Below, piece after piece: positions 16,116 through 24,444 of a DNA stretch of 31,817 nucleotides (position 1 is its first letter; the number at the start of each line of letters is the position of its first letter). The stretch is from a virus. Under the pieces are notes generated by a model. It saw only the letters and a program-made list of their open reading frames with translations, did no database searches and had not been told where the DNA came from. The stretch lies in the IMG/VR virus record IMGVR_UViG_3300020463_000077, positions 1 through 31,817 of that record, one strand, 5' to 3'. The translations under genes and the position numbers were made by a program.

Positions 16116-18667
16116 GTTTTAAAGATTTTAAAGGTGGTCTGCAAAGTGCAAATGACTACTTGGATACAAAACATCATCTCAGCGGTACAAACGCCGCTGG
16201 CACTGATGCATTACGTGGTGTAGTAAGTGCAGAATACAGTTTTACCCTCAGAGAATTACTATGTGGACTGTTAGCAGGTAATGGATTAAAATTACCTAAT
16301 GTACAGTTATGCTTGCACAGTAACATTGGTGCCTTACTTGGTATTCAAGGTTTGCAAAGTGAACTCAATGATGCTTTAACAGAATTACAAGGTGATTTAG
16401 AAAAATTTATGGATCACACCAAGTTTGACCAAGTGTTGGGAAGACTTAATGGTGTGTTAGCAGAAGCACAAAATGTTGCTAATATGATTAACTTTTGTAG
16501 TGCTCCAGTGGATCCTATTGCTATTCCAAATATGTTAGAACGTGCAATGGGTAGTTTCCTTGGCGCAGGTAAATCAATTACTGATGCTATTGGTGCTATC
16601 TCAGATGCAGATATGTGTGCTTGTATTAGTACAAACGGTGGTTTTAATAGTAATGTGTTTAATGGTGGACTACTTGGTAATATCTCAAATAACCTAAGTA
16701 GAATTACTAGCGGATCACTAATACAAAGTGAACTTGATGCAATTCTTAATGATGTCAAAGGCATTGGTTCACAAATTACTGGACTAATTGATTTTGAAAA
16801 TACAATTGGTGGTAGCTATGCAAGAGGTGGTAGTCAGTTTGCTACACCTGATCCAGGTTGTAATGCACAAATTGGTGTTATGCATAATGGAGCAAGTGGC
16901 GGTATTGCAGGTAATGCCAGACTAACAAGCCAACTTAAAAGTTTATATGATAGACTAGGTGGATATCCAGTACAGTATTCAAAAGGTGCAAGTACAGGAC
17001 AACAACTTGCAGGTCATCAGTATGATTCAAATGGTGACAGAGTATTTGGTGAAGAAGTAATAGAATTTCCAAATATTTTCCATTTATTATTGGATCAAGA
17101 ATTATTAGCATTATTAGAAAGAGATGATAATCCAACACCTGACGTTGACACACAAACTCCTGTAATGGATTATTGTGGAAACATTATAGGATTTACACAA
17201 AATCATCAACAGCGTGAAGCTGAAAAAAGTGAAGGTAGTATACCGGTTACTCCACAAGATAGACCAGGATTTAATGCAGGTGGCTTTACTACAGATACTA
17301 GTAATATATCAGGTAGTGGTGCAACTGTAAGTGGTACAACTGTTATTAATAACTTTGCTGGTACTGGAAATACATTATTTGTAGTATCAAGTGAAGCGGC
17401 ACAAAATGCTCTAACAGCAAATGAGGATGATATTATTGTTAGAAGCGATATACTTACAGTATTCACTAGAAAAAATCCAACAACTTTTGCAACTGGTACA
17501 ATAAATGATTATCAACAAGCAACTAGTACACTATTTGACTTCTTAAATAATTTGAATATAGAACCTAGTAGTGGACTAATTGTTAAAGACGGAACTGTAA
17601 GCAGAGCAAGAAGTGTTGAAGGTTCAAGTGGACAACTTAAAGTCAGCAATGGAGATGGTATTGGTGGAAATATTAAAGTTGAACTAGAAGACAACCTAAG
17701 ACTACCAGGTACCGCGGCTGTTAAAATACCAACTGGTACAACTGCACAAAGACCACAAACTGAAGTAGGTGAAATACGTTATAATACTGATACACATTCA
17801 ATTGAAGCATACTTTGGTGATACTACTAGTTGGAAAAGTTTATTAACAACATCAAGCAGTGCTGGCATACAAAGTGGGTTAAATGTAGGATCTGGAAGTA
17901 ACGTATTCAAAGATGTAAGTGGATCTGATCTTAGGTTTAGAACTATTATTGGTGGAACAGGTATAACAGCCACACAGAATACAGATGATATTACACTTAC
18001 AGATAGTATTACAGCTAGTAACATAGGAACTGGAAGTGGTGTATTCAGTGCTAGAACAGGTGATAACTTTAGTTTCAAAAGTATCACTAGCACAGACGGC
18101 ACTGTACAAGTTACTAATGATGCTACCAGTGTAAACCTAACTAGTATGGGAGGCGTACCAAGTGACCCATTACAAACAACAGATGGTACTGCAACTGTAT
18201 TACAGTTTAATGGTGGTACACCAGAACCAGCAAGTGACAAAACTTGGTTCTTTGAAGTAAGAGCATTAGGTGTAGCAACTACTGGTGAAAAACAAGCATT
18301 TAAAATTGAAGGGCTTGTGACAAACGTAGCTGGCACATTAAGCATTATAGGTACAAATATTAAGATTGATTACCAAAGAACAGGTACAAGTGATGTCGGT
18401 GTTGCTAGTTGGGACGCGATATCAAGTTATAGTCAGGGCGATGTTGTTGAATATAATCTTAACACTTATACGGCTAATAATGCTATAAGTGGAGGAGGCG
18501 GCACTAATAATTTAAGTCCGGATCAGGATACTACAAACTGGACAGTATCTTATACAGGATGGAATATAAATGCAGAAGTTATTGCAAATCAATTCCGTGT
18601 AAGAGCCAAAGGATCTTCAGGTAAAACTGTTACTTGGAGTTCAGCAATCACATTCATTGAAGCATAA
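16112..18667 (+). CDS. Large tail fibre or baseplate-associated protein with repeats
   Basis: The 851-residue protein has a helical N-terminal part (about 1-230), a polar linker, and beta-rich repeats. Residues 591-632 and 637-678 are a recognisable tandem pair of about 42 residues (NVGSGSNVF... and NIGTGSGVF...). Before them, KIPTGTTAQRPQTEVGEIRY is the fibre motif that starts many phage distal domains. Near residues 768-812 a W...Y..GDVV.Y....Y.A...W pattern resembles small carbohydrate-binding (type 5/12) modules. It probably binds the host surface. It follows the PAAR gene with ATGA overlap. Confidence 0.75.
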   Translation: MSFKDFKGGLQSANDYLDTKHHLSGTNAAGTDALRGVVSAEYSFTLRELLCGLLAGNGLKLPNVQLCLHSNIGALLGIQGLQSELNDALTELQGDLEKFMDHTKFDQVLGRLNGVLAEAQNVANMINFCSAPVDPIAIPNMLERAMGSFLGAGKSITDAIGAISDADMCACISTNGGFNSNVFNGGLLGNISNNLSRITSGSLIQSELDAILNDVKGIGSQITGLIDFENTIGGSYARGGSQFATPDPGCNAQIGVMHNGASGGIAGNARLTSQLKSLYDRLGGYPVQYSKGASTGQQLAGHQYDSNGDRVFGEEVIEFPNIFHLLLDQELLALLERDDNPTPDVDTQTPVMDYCGNIIGFTQNHQQREAEKSEGSIPVTPQDRPGFNAGGFTTDTSNISGSGATVSGTTVINNFAGTGNTLFVVSSEAAQNALTANEDDIIVRSDILTVFTRKNPTTFATGTINDYQQATSTLFDFLNNLNIEPSSGLIVKDGTVSRARSVEGSSGQLKVSNGDGIGGNIKVELEDNLRLPGTAAVKIPTGTTAQRPQTEVGEIRYNTDTHSIEAYFGDTTSWKSLLTTSSSAGIQSGLNVGSGSNVFKDVSGSDLRFRTIIGGTGITATQNTDDITLTDSITASNIGTGSGVFSARTGDNFSFKSITSTDGTVQVTNDATSVNLTSMGGVPSDPLQTTDGTATVLQFNGGTPEPASDKTWFFEVRALGVATTGEKQAFKIEGLVTNVAGTLSIIGTNIKIDYQRTGTSDVGVASWDAISSYSQGDVVEYNLNTYTANNAISGGGGTNNLSPDQDTTNWTVSYTGWNINAEVIANQFRVRAKGSSGKTVTWSSAITFIEA

Positions 18668-18670
18668 ATA
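18663..18670 (+). promoter_or_regulatory. T4-type late promoter CATAAATA
   Basis: It includes the TAA stop of the fibre gene. No start codon follows closely; predicted transcripts would read through the sigma70-like promoter at 18711 into the gene at 18815. Confidence 0.65.
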
Positions 18671-18710
18671 CACTATCAAGCAGAAAATTTAATTTTTTTA
18701 TCTTTTTTGG

Positions 18711-18753
18711 TTGACAAGTAAGTCATCTTGCCATACAATCTTACTATAGTAAG
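18711..18753 (+). promoter_or_regulatory. Sigma70-like promoter TTGACA-17-TACAAT with palindromic operator
   Basis: The -35 is at 18711-18716 and the -10 at 18734-18739 with a 17-bp spacer. Immediately after the -10, CTTACTATAGTAAG (18740-18753) is a perfect 14-bp palindrome covering the expected start of transcription, well placed for a repressor. A 7-codon reading frame (ATG 18772, MAHRILT) with GGAGAG upstream lies in the leader. Confidence 0.75.
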
Positions 18754-18814
18754 AATGAATGGAGAGATGTCATGGCACATCGAATACTAACATAGGCAAT
18801 AGAAAGGCAAAACA

Positions 18815-19105
18815 ATGAGGTCAAAAGACACTGGCGATGGTAGAAAGATCTTGGCAAAGGTAGAGGTCCCATTAAGCGTAGAAGACATTGCAACATATGC
18901 ATTACGTTATCTAGATGAAATCGACGATGACGACCCCAAGGATACGCTCATAACTGCTAACAAGCGAGAAATATTTAATATGGCTAAAACTGCTATATTC
19001 AAATGGGGAACACAAGAACCTAAATTATATGTAGCTGAAAACATGAACGGACACTTTGAACCTATACATCAAGTGGTCAAAGCAAAGTTTCCGGAGTGCG
19101 ACTAA
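18815..19105 (+). CDS. Hypothetical early-type protein, 96 residues
   Basis: The first gene behind a strong sigma70-like promoter; AAAGG precedes the ATG. The product is acidic with a DEIDDDDPKDT stretch near residue 35 and no membrane segment. No family is recognised. Small acidic proteins early in phage operons often bind host enzymes, but nothing in the sequence shows that here. The stop overlaps the next ATG (TAATG). Confidence 0.6.
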   Translation: MRSKDTGDGRKILAKVEVPLSVEDIATYALRYLDEIDDDDPKDTLITANKREIFNMAKTAIFKWGTQEPKLYVAENMNGHFEPIHQVVKAKFPECD

Positions 19106-19455
19106 TGACAGCAGAAATATTTAATTTTAGTGTTGAACGAGCTAAACGTAAAAGTGGATTTAATGATACTGCACTATTAGAAGATATGGTAGCCGAAGGA
19201 TATGATCCTTGCGATCCAATTGAAATCCAAAATTATTATCAATGGAAAAACTTCCAAAACGTTATATATGATGATATTGATATTGGACATAACTGGACTG
19301 AAGAAGCATTAGATAGACTGTTTACAGATATAAAAAATATGGATCCAACACAAAATATCACTTATACAGTGGATATTTCAGATACAGATCTCAAAGATTT
19401 AGTTATTGAAACTGACAAAAACTTTGATTTTTCTCATCTTTTACCTAAAAAATAG
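19105..19455 (+). CDS. Hypothetical acidic protein, 116 residues
   Basis: ATG 19105 overlaps the upstream stop and is preferred over the in-frame GTG at 19096. The product is acidic and aromatic (IQNYYQWKNFQNVIYDDIDI) and ends FDFSHLLPKK. It has no signal peptide, membrane segment or known motif. It probably belongs to the same transcription unit as the gene at 18815; the next gene has its own promoter. Confidence 0.6.
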   Translation: MTAEIFNFSVERAKRKSGFNDTALLEDMVAEGYDPCDPIEIQNYYQWKNFQNVIYDDIDIGHNWTEEALDRLFTDIKNMDPTQNITYTVDISDTDLKDLVIETDKNFDFSHLLPKK

Positions 19456-19456
19456 C

Positions 19457-19485
19457 TTGACAGTATGACATCTTGGTGTTATAGT
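19457..19485 (+). promoter_or_regulatory. Sigma70-like promoter TTGACA-17-TATAGT
   Basis: The -35 is at 19457-19462, directly after the previous stop, and the -10 at 19480-19485. Expected start is about 19492. The spacer shares CATCTTG with the promoter at 18711, shifted by one base. Confidence 0.78.
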
Positions 19486-19510
19486 GTATGTAGTTAATAA
19501 GGAGAAAGAC

Positions 19511-19831
19511 ATGGGAATGAACGTAACAGTGATCCACAAAGCATTTGAAGATGCACCAATCAAAGTAGCAGAAGTTGAAACAACACTTACTAATGTTGAT
19601 GAAGCACTTGAATATGCTTATCGTTGGACAAACAACGTAATGGGCTCTTGGAGCCGACCTGAGAAGACTTTCTCAGATGGTGAAACAAACGGTGATTACA
19701 ATCCAGCAGTAACAACACTTGCTCCACTACATAATGGAATGGGACTTCGGTCAACTAGCATGGGAGATCAAATGATAGTTGAAGGTAAAACTTACGAAGT
19801 TGCAATGCTTGGTTTTGAAGAGGTTGCTTAA
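19511..19831 (+). CDS. Hypothetical phage protein, 106 residues
   Basis: ATG 19511 is chosen because AAGGAG lies seven bases upstream; an upstream in-frame ATG at 19484 falls in the promoter. The product begins MGMNVTVIHKAFEDAPIKVA and has a mixed alpha/beta look (EVETTLTNVDEALEYAYRWT), with a tail rich in Gly and Met. The sequence does not reveal a family. The combination of strong promoter and strong ribosome-binding site suggests high early expression. Confidence 0.65.
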   Translation: MGMNVTVIHKAFEDAPIKVAEVETTLTNVDEALEYAYRWTNNVMGSWSRPEKTFSDGETNGDYNPAVTTLAPLHNGMGLRSTSMGDQMIVEGKTYEVAMLGFEEVA

Positions 19832-19998
19832 TGTTTGATGTATTTCTTGTAAATTTTGGTTACACTCATAGCAGTCATAAAACACTAGAGGCGGCACAAA
19901 AAGCCGCCAAAAAGACTGGCTTTGTGTGTAGTATTTTTAACAGTAAAAACCCTTTTGAAGTAATAAAATGGGTATGCCCGGTAGGAGGTGGACGATAA
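19831..19998 (+). CDS. Small hypothetical protein, 55 residues
   Basis: It starts at the TAATG overlap with the preceding gene and ends at a TAATG overlap with the next. It begins MFDVFLVNFGYTHSSHKTLE, has an Ala/Lys helix (AAQKAAKKTG) and ends VCPVGGGR. Tight coupling on both sides and normal codon use support it as a real gene. GGAGG near its 3' end serves the following gene. Function unknown. Confidence 0.6.
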   Translation: MFDVFLVNFGYTHSSHKTLEAAQKAAKKTGFVCSIFNSKNPFEVIKWVCPVGGGR

Positions 19999-20279
19999 TG
20001 CAAGTTAATTTTGATTTAGAAGACATTGCCAAAGTACAACATGCAAAATCTTTTACTGAAGCAAAAAGTAACTTTATAAAAGTCTTAGAACGTTCCACAG
20101 TAGGAAAAAGCAAACGTCCTATTAGTCCAAATAAAATTTGTTACTATAAGAAAAGAATTACAGAGCTTGGCTCAAAATTAGAACTAGTGAGCTTGTTCTG
20201 GAATATGTACATGGCAGGTGAAGGGTTAGGAGTTCCTAATAGTTCATACCAGAAAAACTTTAACAGTTGGAGTCGATAA
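19998..20279 (+). CDS. Hypothetical helical protein, 93 residues
   Basis: The start is the ATG at 19998, which overlaps the previous stop and has GGAGGTGG upstream; an in-frame ATG at 19968 is less likely. The product is basic and helical (MQVNFDLEDIAKVQHAKSF, ICYYKKRITELGSKLELVSL). No motif is recognised. It is coupled by TAATG to the next small gene. Confidence 0.6.
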   Translation: MQVNFDLEDIAKVQHAKSFTEAKSNFIKVLERSTVGKSKRPISPNKICYYKKRITELGSKLELVSLFWNMYMAGEGLGVPNSSYQKNFNSWSR

Positions 20280-20464
20280 TGAACGAAATATTGCAAGATA
20301 TTGAAACACTTGAAAGTGCAATCATTAACTTGACAGAAGGTGCAAGTGATGAAAAGCGAATGGCTATATATTCGCTAGAACATATGATTGAACAAAAGAA
20401 ATCAATCGTAGAAAAGTTCGAAGCAGAAAATGCTCCGGACTATCAATTTACTCTTGACATATAG
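20279..20464 (+). CDS. Small acidic helical protein, 61 residues
   Basis: ATG 20279 overlaps the upstream stop and has GGAG before it. The product is one or two acidic helices (MNEILQDIETLESAIINLTE, EKKSIVEKFEAENA-like). The TTGACA of the next promoter lies within its last codons, so the two units are interlocked. No family is known. Confidence 0.6.
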   Translation: MNEILQDIETLESAIINLTEGASDEKRMAIYSLEHMIEQKKSIVEKFEAENAPDYQFTLDI

Positions 20465-20482
20465 TAGCTAAAGTATTATATT
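20454..20482 (+). promoter_or_regulatory. Sigma70-like promoter TTGACA-17-TATATT
   Basis: The -35 (20454-20459) lies in the end of the upstream gene and the -10 is at 20477-20482. AAAGG follows in a short leader before ATG 20505. Confidence 0.78.
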
Positions 20483-20504
20483 ATATACAAAGGATGGATA
20501 TATT

Positions 20505-20729
20505 ATGGCTACATATGAAGTTGAAAACATTTTTTATAATAATTATGGAGGCGTACAAACTAAGAGTTGTGACCTCTTTGGTACTAAGAACCAAGCCATG
20601 AAACATATGAAAAAAATTGCTAATCAAAGATATGGCTTGAATAAACAGGGCAAAGTTGAAGATGGAGTAGTTACTTTTATCGATGATTATGGAAAGGTAA
20701 AAGAACGCATTATTTTTGGCGAAGTGTAA
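20505..20729 (+). CDS. Hypothetical early-type protein, 74 residues
   Basis: The product begins MATYEVENIFYNNYGGVQTK and looks like a small alpha/beta fold, with a central helix (AMKHMKKIANQRYGL) and a final strand pair (VVTFIDDYGKVKERIIFGEV). It sits alone behind a sigma70-like promoter. Its TAA stop is part of a late-promoter-like TGTAAATA for the lysin gene. No family is recognised. Confidence 0.65.
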   Translation: MATYEVENIFYNNYGGVQTKSCDLFGTKNQAMKHMKKIANQRYGLNKQGKVEDGVVTFIDDYGKVKERIIFGEV

Positions 20730-20732
20730 ATA
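20725..20732 (+). promoter_or_regulatory. Late-promoter-like TGTAAATA
   Basis: One base differs from NATAAATA. Predicted +1 near 20738 leaves a 17-nt leader with GTGAGG before the lysin ATG, which would put lysis under late control. Confidence 0.5.
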
Positions 20733-20754
20733 ACAAAGTAAGTGAGGCAAAAAA

Positions 20755-21438
20755 ATGTATAGAGCAGTAAAGATACTTGCTGTATTTTTTAATACGGCAG
20801 TTTTAACCACGTTTGGGTTTATTGCATTTATGATGATTGAAGATGGTCAAGCTGGATCAGTGACGACAAGTACTCCACCTCCAACATTCATAAAAACATA
20901 TGTAAGTAATGAACCAGAGAGTGGAATAGAACTTATTAAATTAACTAAAGAAATACCCCCACATTTAATTAGTAAAGACCCAGAAGCAATATGCATGGCG
21001 CTGAATATCTATTACGAAAGTCGTAGTGATAATCTTGCAGGACAATATGCTGTCGCTGATGTGGTGCTTAATAGAATGCAAGACAATCGATATCCGAATA
21101 CTGTTTGTGAAGTTATCAAACAAGGACCTGTAAAAGAAAGTTGGAAAACTAAAAAGGATCCCGACTTGCCAGAAAGCGAACGGATGTTCAATCCAATTAG
21201 ACACATGTGTCAGTTCAGTTGGTGGTGTGATGGTAAAAGTGATGAACCCAGAGACGAAACAGGCTGGGCACAAGCACAATATGTTGCCGGCAACATAATG
21301 TATAACGCAAAATACAGAGGTATAACAGAAGGTGCAACACACTATCATGCAACATATGTAAAGCCTAAATGGCGTTTTGATAGGGGTATGAACCATATTG
21401 GACGTATAGGATCCCACATATTCTACAGATGGGATTGA
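20755..21438 (+). CDS. SleB-type cell-wall hydrolase with N-terminal membrane anchor (endolysin)
   Basis: The 227-residue protein has one hydrophobic helix at about residues 7-27, then a linker, then a SleB/hydrolase-2 domain. Its signature is ALNIYYESRSDNLAGQYAVA with E88 as likely catalytic glutamate, then VVLNRMQDNRYPNTVCEV and a CQFSWWCDGK segment. These enzymes cut peptidoglycan glycan strands. The helix could be a signal-anchor that is released when the membrane is depolarised, which would avoid a need for a classical holin; that is inference. The gene sits between early-type and late genes. Confidence 0.85.
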   Translation: MYRAVKILAVFFNTAVLTTFGFIAFMMIEDGQAGSVTTSTPPPTFIKTYVSNEPESGIELIKLTKEIPPHLISKDPEAICMALNIYYESRSDNLAGQYAVADVVLNRMQDNRYPNTVCEVIKQGPVKESWKTKKDPDLPESERMFNPIRHMCQFSWWCDGKSDEPRDETGWAQAQYVAGNIMYNAKYRGITEGATHYHATYVKPKWRFDRGMNHIGRIGSHIFYRWD

Positions 21439-21448
21439 CCTAATCTAG

Positions 21449-21456
21449 CATAAATA
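21449..21456 (+). promoter_or_regulatory. T4-type late promoter CATAAATA, ATG at predicted +1
   Basis: It is followed by exactly five bases (TATGT) and ATG 21462, with no Shine-Dalgarno sequence. Confidence 0.8.
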
Positions 21457-21461
21457 TATGT

Positions 21462-22163
21462 ATGTTAGTAAATGAAGTAATTAATAATGACATAAATGAG
21501 GGTCCTAACGATCCTCATATTTTCAAAGCAATATTCCTTGCAGGCGGTCCAGGTTCCGGCAAGGGTTTTGTTGTGAAAAACCTTATGGGTGGTTCTTCCA
21601 CTGGTTTACGAGTTGTAAACAGTGATGATGTATATGAAAAGCTGGCAAGTATAGCAAAGCCAGAGCCACTAGATTTAAAAGACCCAGAAGTGGTTGCAAG
21701 TCCACAAGGGCAGGAAACCAGAGAAAAAGCAAAAAGATTAACCAAAGCTAGACAAGGTAATTACTTGGATGGTAGATTAGGGGTAATCATTGATGGTACT
21801 GCTAAAGACGTAGAAAAAACACAACGTCAGAAAAACGAGTTAGAAGCATTAGGTTACGACACTATGATGGTGTTTGTTAACACTAATATGGAAGTAGCAC
21901 AACAAAGAAACAGAAAGCGAGCCCGTCAATTACCAGACGAAATGGTAATGAAGATGTGGCACTCGGTGCAAGATAATTTAATGAAGTTCCAACAGTTGTT
22001 TGGTAACGAAAATTTCTACTTAGTAGATAACAGTGGCGGTTTGGAAGATCCAAATCGTAAGGAAAACTTTGAGACGGTTGAAAAAGCTATAAAGAGATTC
22101 ATAACCAAACCGCCTCGTAAACCACAAGCAAAATCCTGGCTAGCGGACAAACGTCCGCAATAA
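21462..22163 (+). CDS. P-loop kinase (zeta-toxin-like) with capsid-targeting-like N-terminus
   Basis: The 233-residue protein has a Walker A loop GGPGSGKG (K34), then VVNSDDVYEKL, IIDGTAKD, a lid-like region with RNRKRARQLPDEMV, and YLVDNSG. This arrangement fits zeta-toxin or polynucleotide-kinase-like P-loop kinases; the substrate may be a nucleotide sugar or nucleic acid. The N-terminus MLVNEVINNDINEG carries an INE site like those cleaved by the T4 prohead protease, so the enzyme may be packaged. The mRNA from the adjacent late promoter would be leaderless. No antitoxin gene is seen. Confidence 0.75.
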   Translation: MLVNEVINNDINEGPNDPHIFKAIFLAGGPGSGKGFVVKNLMGGSSTGLRVVNSDDVYEKLASIAKPEPLDLKDPEVVASPQGQETREKAKRLTKARQGNYLDGRLGVIIDGTAKDVEKTQRQKNELEALGYDTMMVFVNTNMEVAQQRNRKRARQLPDEMVMKMWHSVQDNLMKFQQLFGNENFYLVDNSGGLEDPNRKENFETVEKAIKRFITKPPRKPQAKSWLADKRPQ

Positions 22164-22191
22164 GTATATGTAAGAGAAGGATTTTGCAATA

Positions 22192-22539
22192 ATGTATACA
22201 TATCAATGCAATACAATCAGAGTGATAGATGGAAATACTGTTGACGCTAACATTGACTTAGGTTTTAATGTGACTATTAGACAACGTATTAAACTGTATG
22301 GTGTAAATGTAAAAGACATCAGAAGCAGTGAAGAAACAGAAAGACAATCAGCTCTAGCTAGTAAAACAAAACTAACAGAGTTATTAGGTAACGAATTTGT
22401 ATGTGAAACTATAGTTAACAAAAGAGGAAAAGCAGGTCGAATAATGGGCAAGTTGAGTACAGTTAACGCAGATGGCACAAGTATTGATGTCAATCGGCAA
22501 CTTATTGAGTTAGGTTTTGCCGAACGCTTTGGAGAATAA
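22192..22539 (+). CDS. Staphylococcal-nuclease-like protein with altered catalytic residues
   Basis: The 115-residue protein matches the SNase fold from end to end (VIDGNTVDANIDLGF, RIKLYGVNVKDIR, KRGKAGRIMGKL, VNRQLIELGFAERF). The usual DGDTV has become DGN15TV and the usual GIDxPE has become G37-V-N39-V-K-D42, so two metal-binding aspartates are asparagines and the catalytic glutamate position holds D. R32 and the Arg in AGR remain. It may be a binding protein or a nuclease of altered metal use. AGAAGG precedes the ATG. Confidence 0.75.
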   Translation: MYTYQCNTIRVIDGNTVDANIDLGFNVTIRQRIKLYGVNVKDIRSSEETERQSALASKTKLTELLGNEFVCETIVNKRGKAGRIMGKLSTVNADGTSIDVNRQLIELGFAERFGE

Positions 22540-24435
22540 ATGTTTCTAGGATTATTAGTTTTTATAACAGCTCTATCCATTTCAGCAGTAGCAATTTACT
22601 ATAGTATTGCTGGTCTGGTAGCTATTTTTGCCGCCGCGGCTATACCTATTATGATTATGGGTGGTGCGTTAGAGATAGGCAAACTTGTAACCGCAGTATG
22701 GTTACACAAATATTGGCGCAGAACAGTTTGGTGGTTAAGGACCTATCTTGCAGTAGCAGTTGTTGTGCTAATGTTTATCACCAGTATGGGTATATTTGGT
22801 TTCCTTTCCAAAGCACATATTGAACAAACTTCTGCAAGCACAGAAAGTGTAGAACAAGTACAAAGAATAGAAACGGAACTTGCAAGATTTGAAAGTATTA
22901 TTACTCGGGCTGAACAAAAGATTGAAAAAGCTGAAAGCAGTACTGGTAATCGTAACGATGATATCAATGCACAAATTGAAAAAGAACAAAAGCGAATTGA
23001 CAATGCGTACACAAGAATCCAACCTGCAATAGACGAACAACAGAAAATTATATCTGATGCTAGAGATACAGACAGTAACAGAACCAAACCCTACGAAGAT
23101 CAGTTAACGAATATAAAAGATGAGATAGTTAGATTAGAAACAAGTGCAAAAGAATATGAAGAAAAAATAGCTGGTCTTAAAGTAGATAATAGTGCAGTGC
23201 AACCACTATTGGATCGCATTGCTAATATACAAGCAACGATAGTTAAAGTTGAAGGTCAAATTGCAAGCGGAGAACGTGAACAAGTAAAACAAGCACAAAC
23301 AACAATAGGAAGTGTAGCTGATGGTAGTGTAGGGCCGAGAACAAGAGCCAGTGCTAATGCATGGATTGAACAACAAAAATTAGTTATAAATGGGATCAAT
23401 GATGAAGTAAGTCGCTTAAGAGCAGAATCAAAAACAACAGTAGACGAAGAACGTGTTAGGTTAAGTGGTGTCGTAAAAGACATTAGAACCACACAAATAC
23501 CTGCACTAAAGAATCGTGAAATGGAAATGCTTGCTAAGATTGAAAATGTTCGTGCAACTGAGTCACCTATAATTGCTACAGCCAGAGACGAGATTGCTAG
23601 AATTAGAAAGAGTGCAGATGATCAGGTTAAAGCAAGTAACGAACTGATACAACAACTTAGAGAGAAAATTAAAGTAGATGGTGGTTCTGATGTTGATGCT
23701 ATTATCGATGAACAAAATGACAAAATAAAATCTGCAAATGCAGAAATAGATATACTTACTGAAGAGAAGTACAAGCTAGAAGCAGAGTATAGAAAACTTG
23801 AAGCTGAGGTAGGACCTATAAAATATATCGCAGAACTAATTTATGGTGAGAATGTAGAAAAAGACCTATTAGAAGATGCAGTTAGATGGGTTATAATTAC
23901 TATTATATTTGTATTTGATCCACTAGCAGTACTCTTGCTTATTGCAAGTCAATACACATTTGAATGGAGAAGAAATGACAAAAAACAACAGTTATCCAAT
24001 AAAGATGATGATCCAAAACCTATTGAAGAAGATTCCAATGATTCAGAGGAAGAAAGACAATACGAAGATGTCGACCAGGAAACATTGGACAAAGAGTTCG
24101 AAAATGAAGATGATGATGGAGTAAAAGGTCCACATCTTTTAAAAGACAAAGAAATAGAAGAACTTTTGGAAAAAGCAGATCCTGAAACACTTGAAGAAGT
24201 AGCTAAAGAACTCGGAGTTGAAAAAGAACTTGACAAAGATCCTTATAACCCTTATACTGATACTAGAGTTGATGAAGAGCTTACTGACGAAGAATTGGCT
24301 CAAAGACAGAAAAGAAAGTTATACGCACCAGACGGATCACTTGCCGCTAATCCAACTAAAAAAGTTAAAAGTGTTAAAATAAAAAGCATAGCAGAAAAAG
24401 CACAAGATAATGAGAAAAGCAAAGACGATGAGTAA
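22540..24435 (+). CDS. Large membrane protein with long coiled coil
   Basis: The 631-residue protein has three hydrophobic segments at about residues 3-25, 27-50 and 66-90, a long charged coiled coil (about 95-435), a further membrane helix near 448-470, and a very acidic Lys/Glu/Asp tail. Both ends would face the cytoplasm or periplasm depending on topology, with the coil between. Similar proteins are recalled from marine T4-like phages without known role. Candidates are superinfection exclusion or membrane remodelling. GGAG precedes the ATG, which directly follows the nuclease stop. Confidence 0.7.
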   Translation: MFLGLLVFITALSISAVAIYYSIAGLVAIFAAAAIPIMIMGGALEIGKLVTAVWLHKYWRRTVWWLRTYLAVAVVVLMFITSMGIFGFLSKAHIEQTSASTESVEQVQRIETELARFESIITRAEQKIEKAESSTGNRNDDINAQIEKEQKRIDNAYTRIQPAIDEQQKIISDARDTDSNRTKPYEDQLTNIKDEIVRLETSAKEYEEKIAGLKVDNSAVQPLLDRIANIQATIVKVEGQIASGEREQVKQAQTTIGSVADGSVGPRTRASANAWIEQQKLVINGINDEVSRLRAESKTTVDEERVRLSGVVKDIRTTQIPALKNREMEMLAKIENVRATESPIIATARDEIARIRKSADDQVKASNELIQQLREKIKVDGGSDVDAIIDEQNDKIKSANAEIDILTEEKYKLEAEYRKLEAEVGPIKYIAELIYGENVEKDLLEDAVRWVIITIIFVFDPLAVLLLIASQYTFEWRRNDKKQQLSNKDDDPKPIEEDSNDSEEERQYEDVDQETLDKEFENEDDDGVKGPHLLKDKEIEELLEKADPETLEEVAKELGVEKELDKDPYNPYTDTRVDEELTDEELAQRQKRKLYAPDGSLAANPTKKVKSVKIKSIAEKAQDNEKSKDDE

Positions 24436-24444
24436 ACCCACATT

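Noticed and set aside
17779-18345. Long open frame on the minus strand (188 codons)
   Set aside because: It is antisense to the well-supported fibre gene, whose repeated Thr/Ser codons keep the opposite frame open. The predicted protein is a low-complexity Val/Leu/Pro sequence without ribosome-binding site.
18671-18710. T-rich stretch after the fibre gene as an intrinsic terminator
   Set aside because: There is no GC-rich hairpin in front of the T runs, only AT-rich self-complementarity with too small a loop.
21462-22163. Toxin-antitoxin module because of the zeta-like kinase
   Set aside because: No epsilon-like antitoxin gene is adjacent, and the capsid-targeting-like N-terminus and late promoter fit a virion cargo enzyme better.
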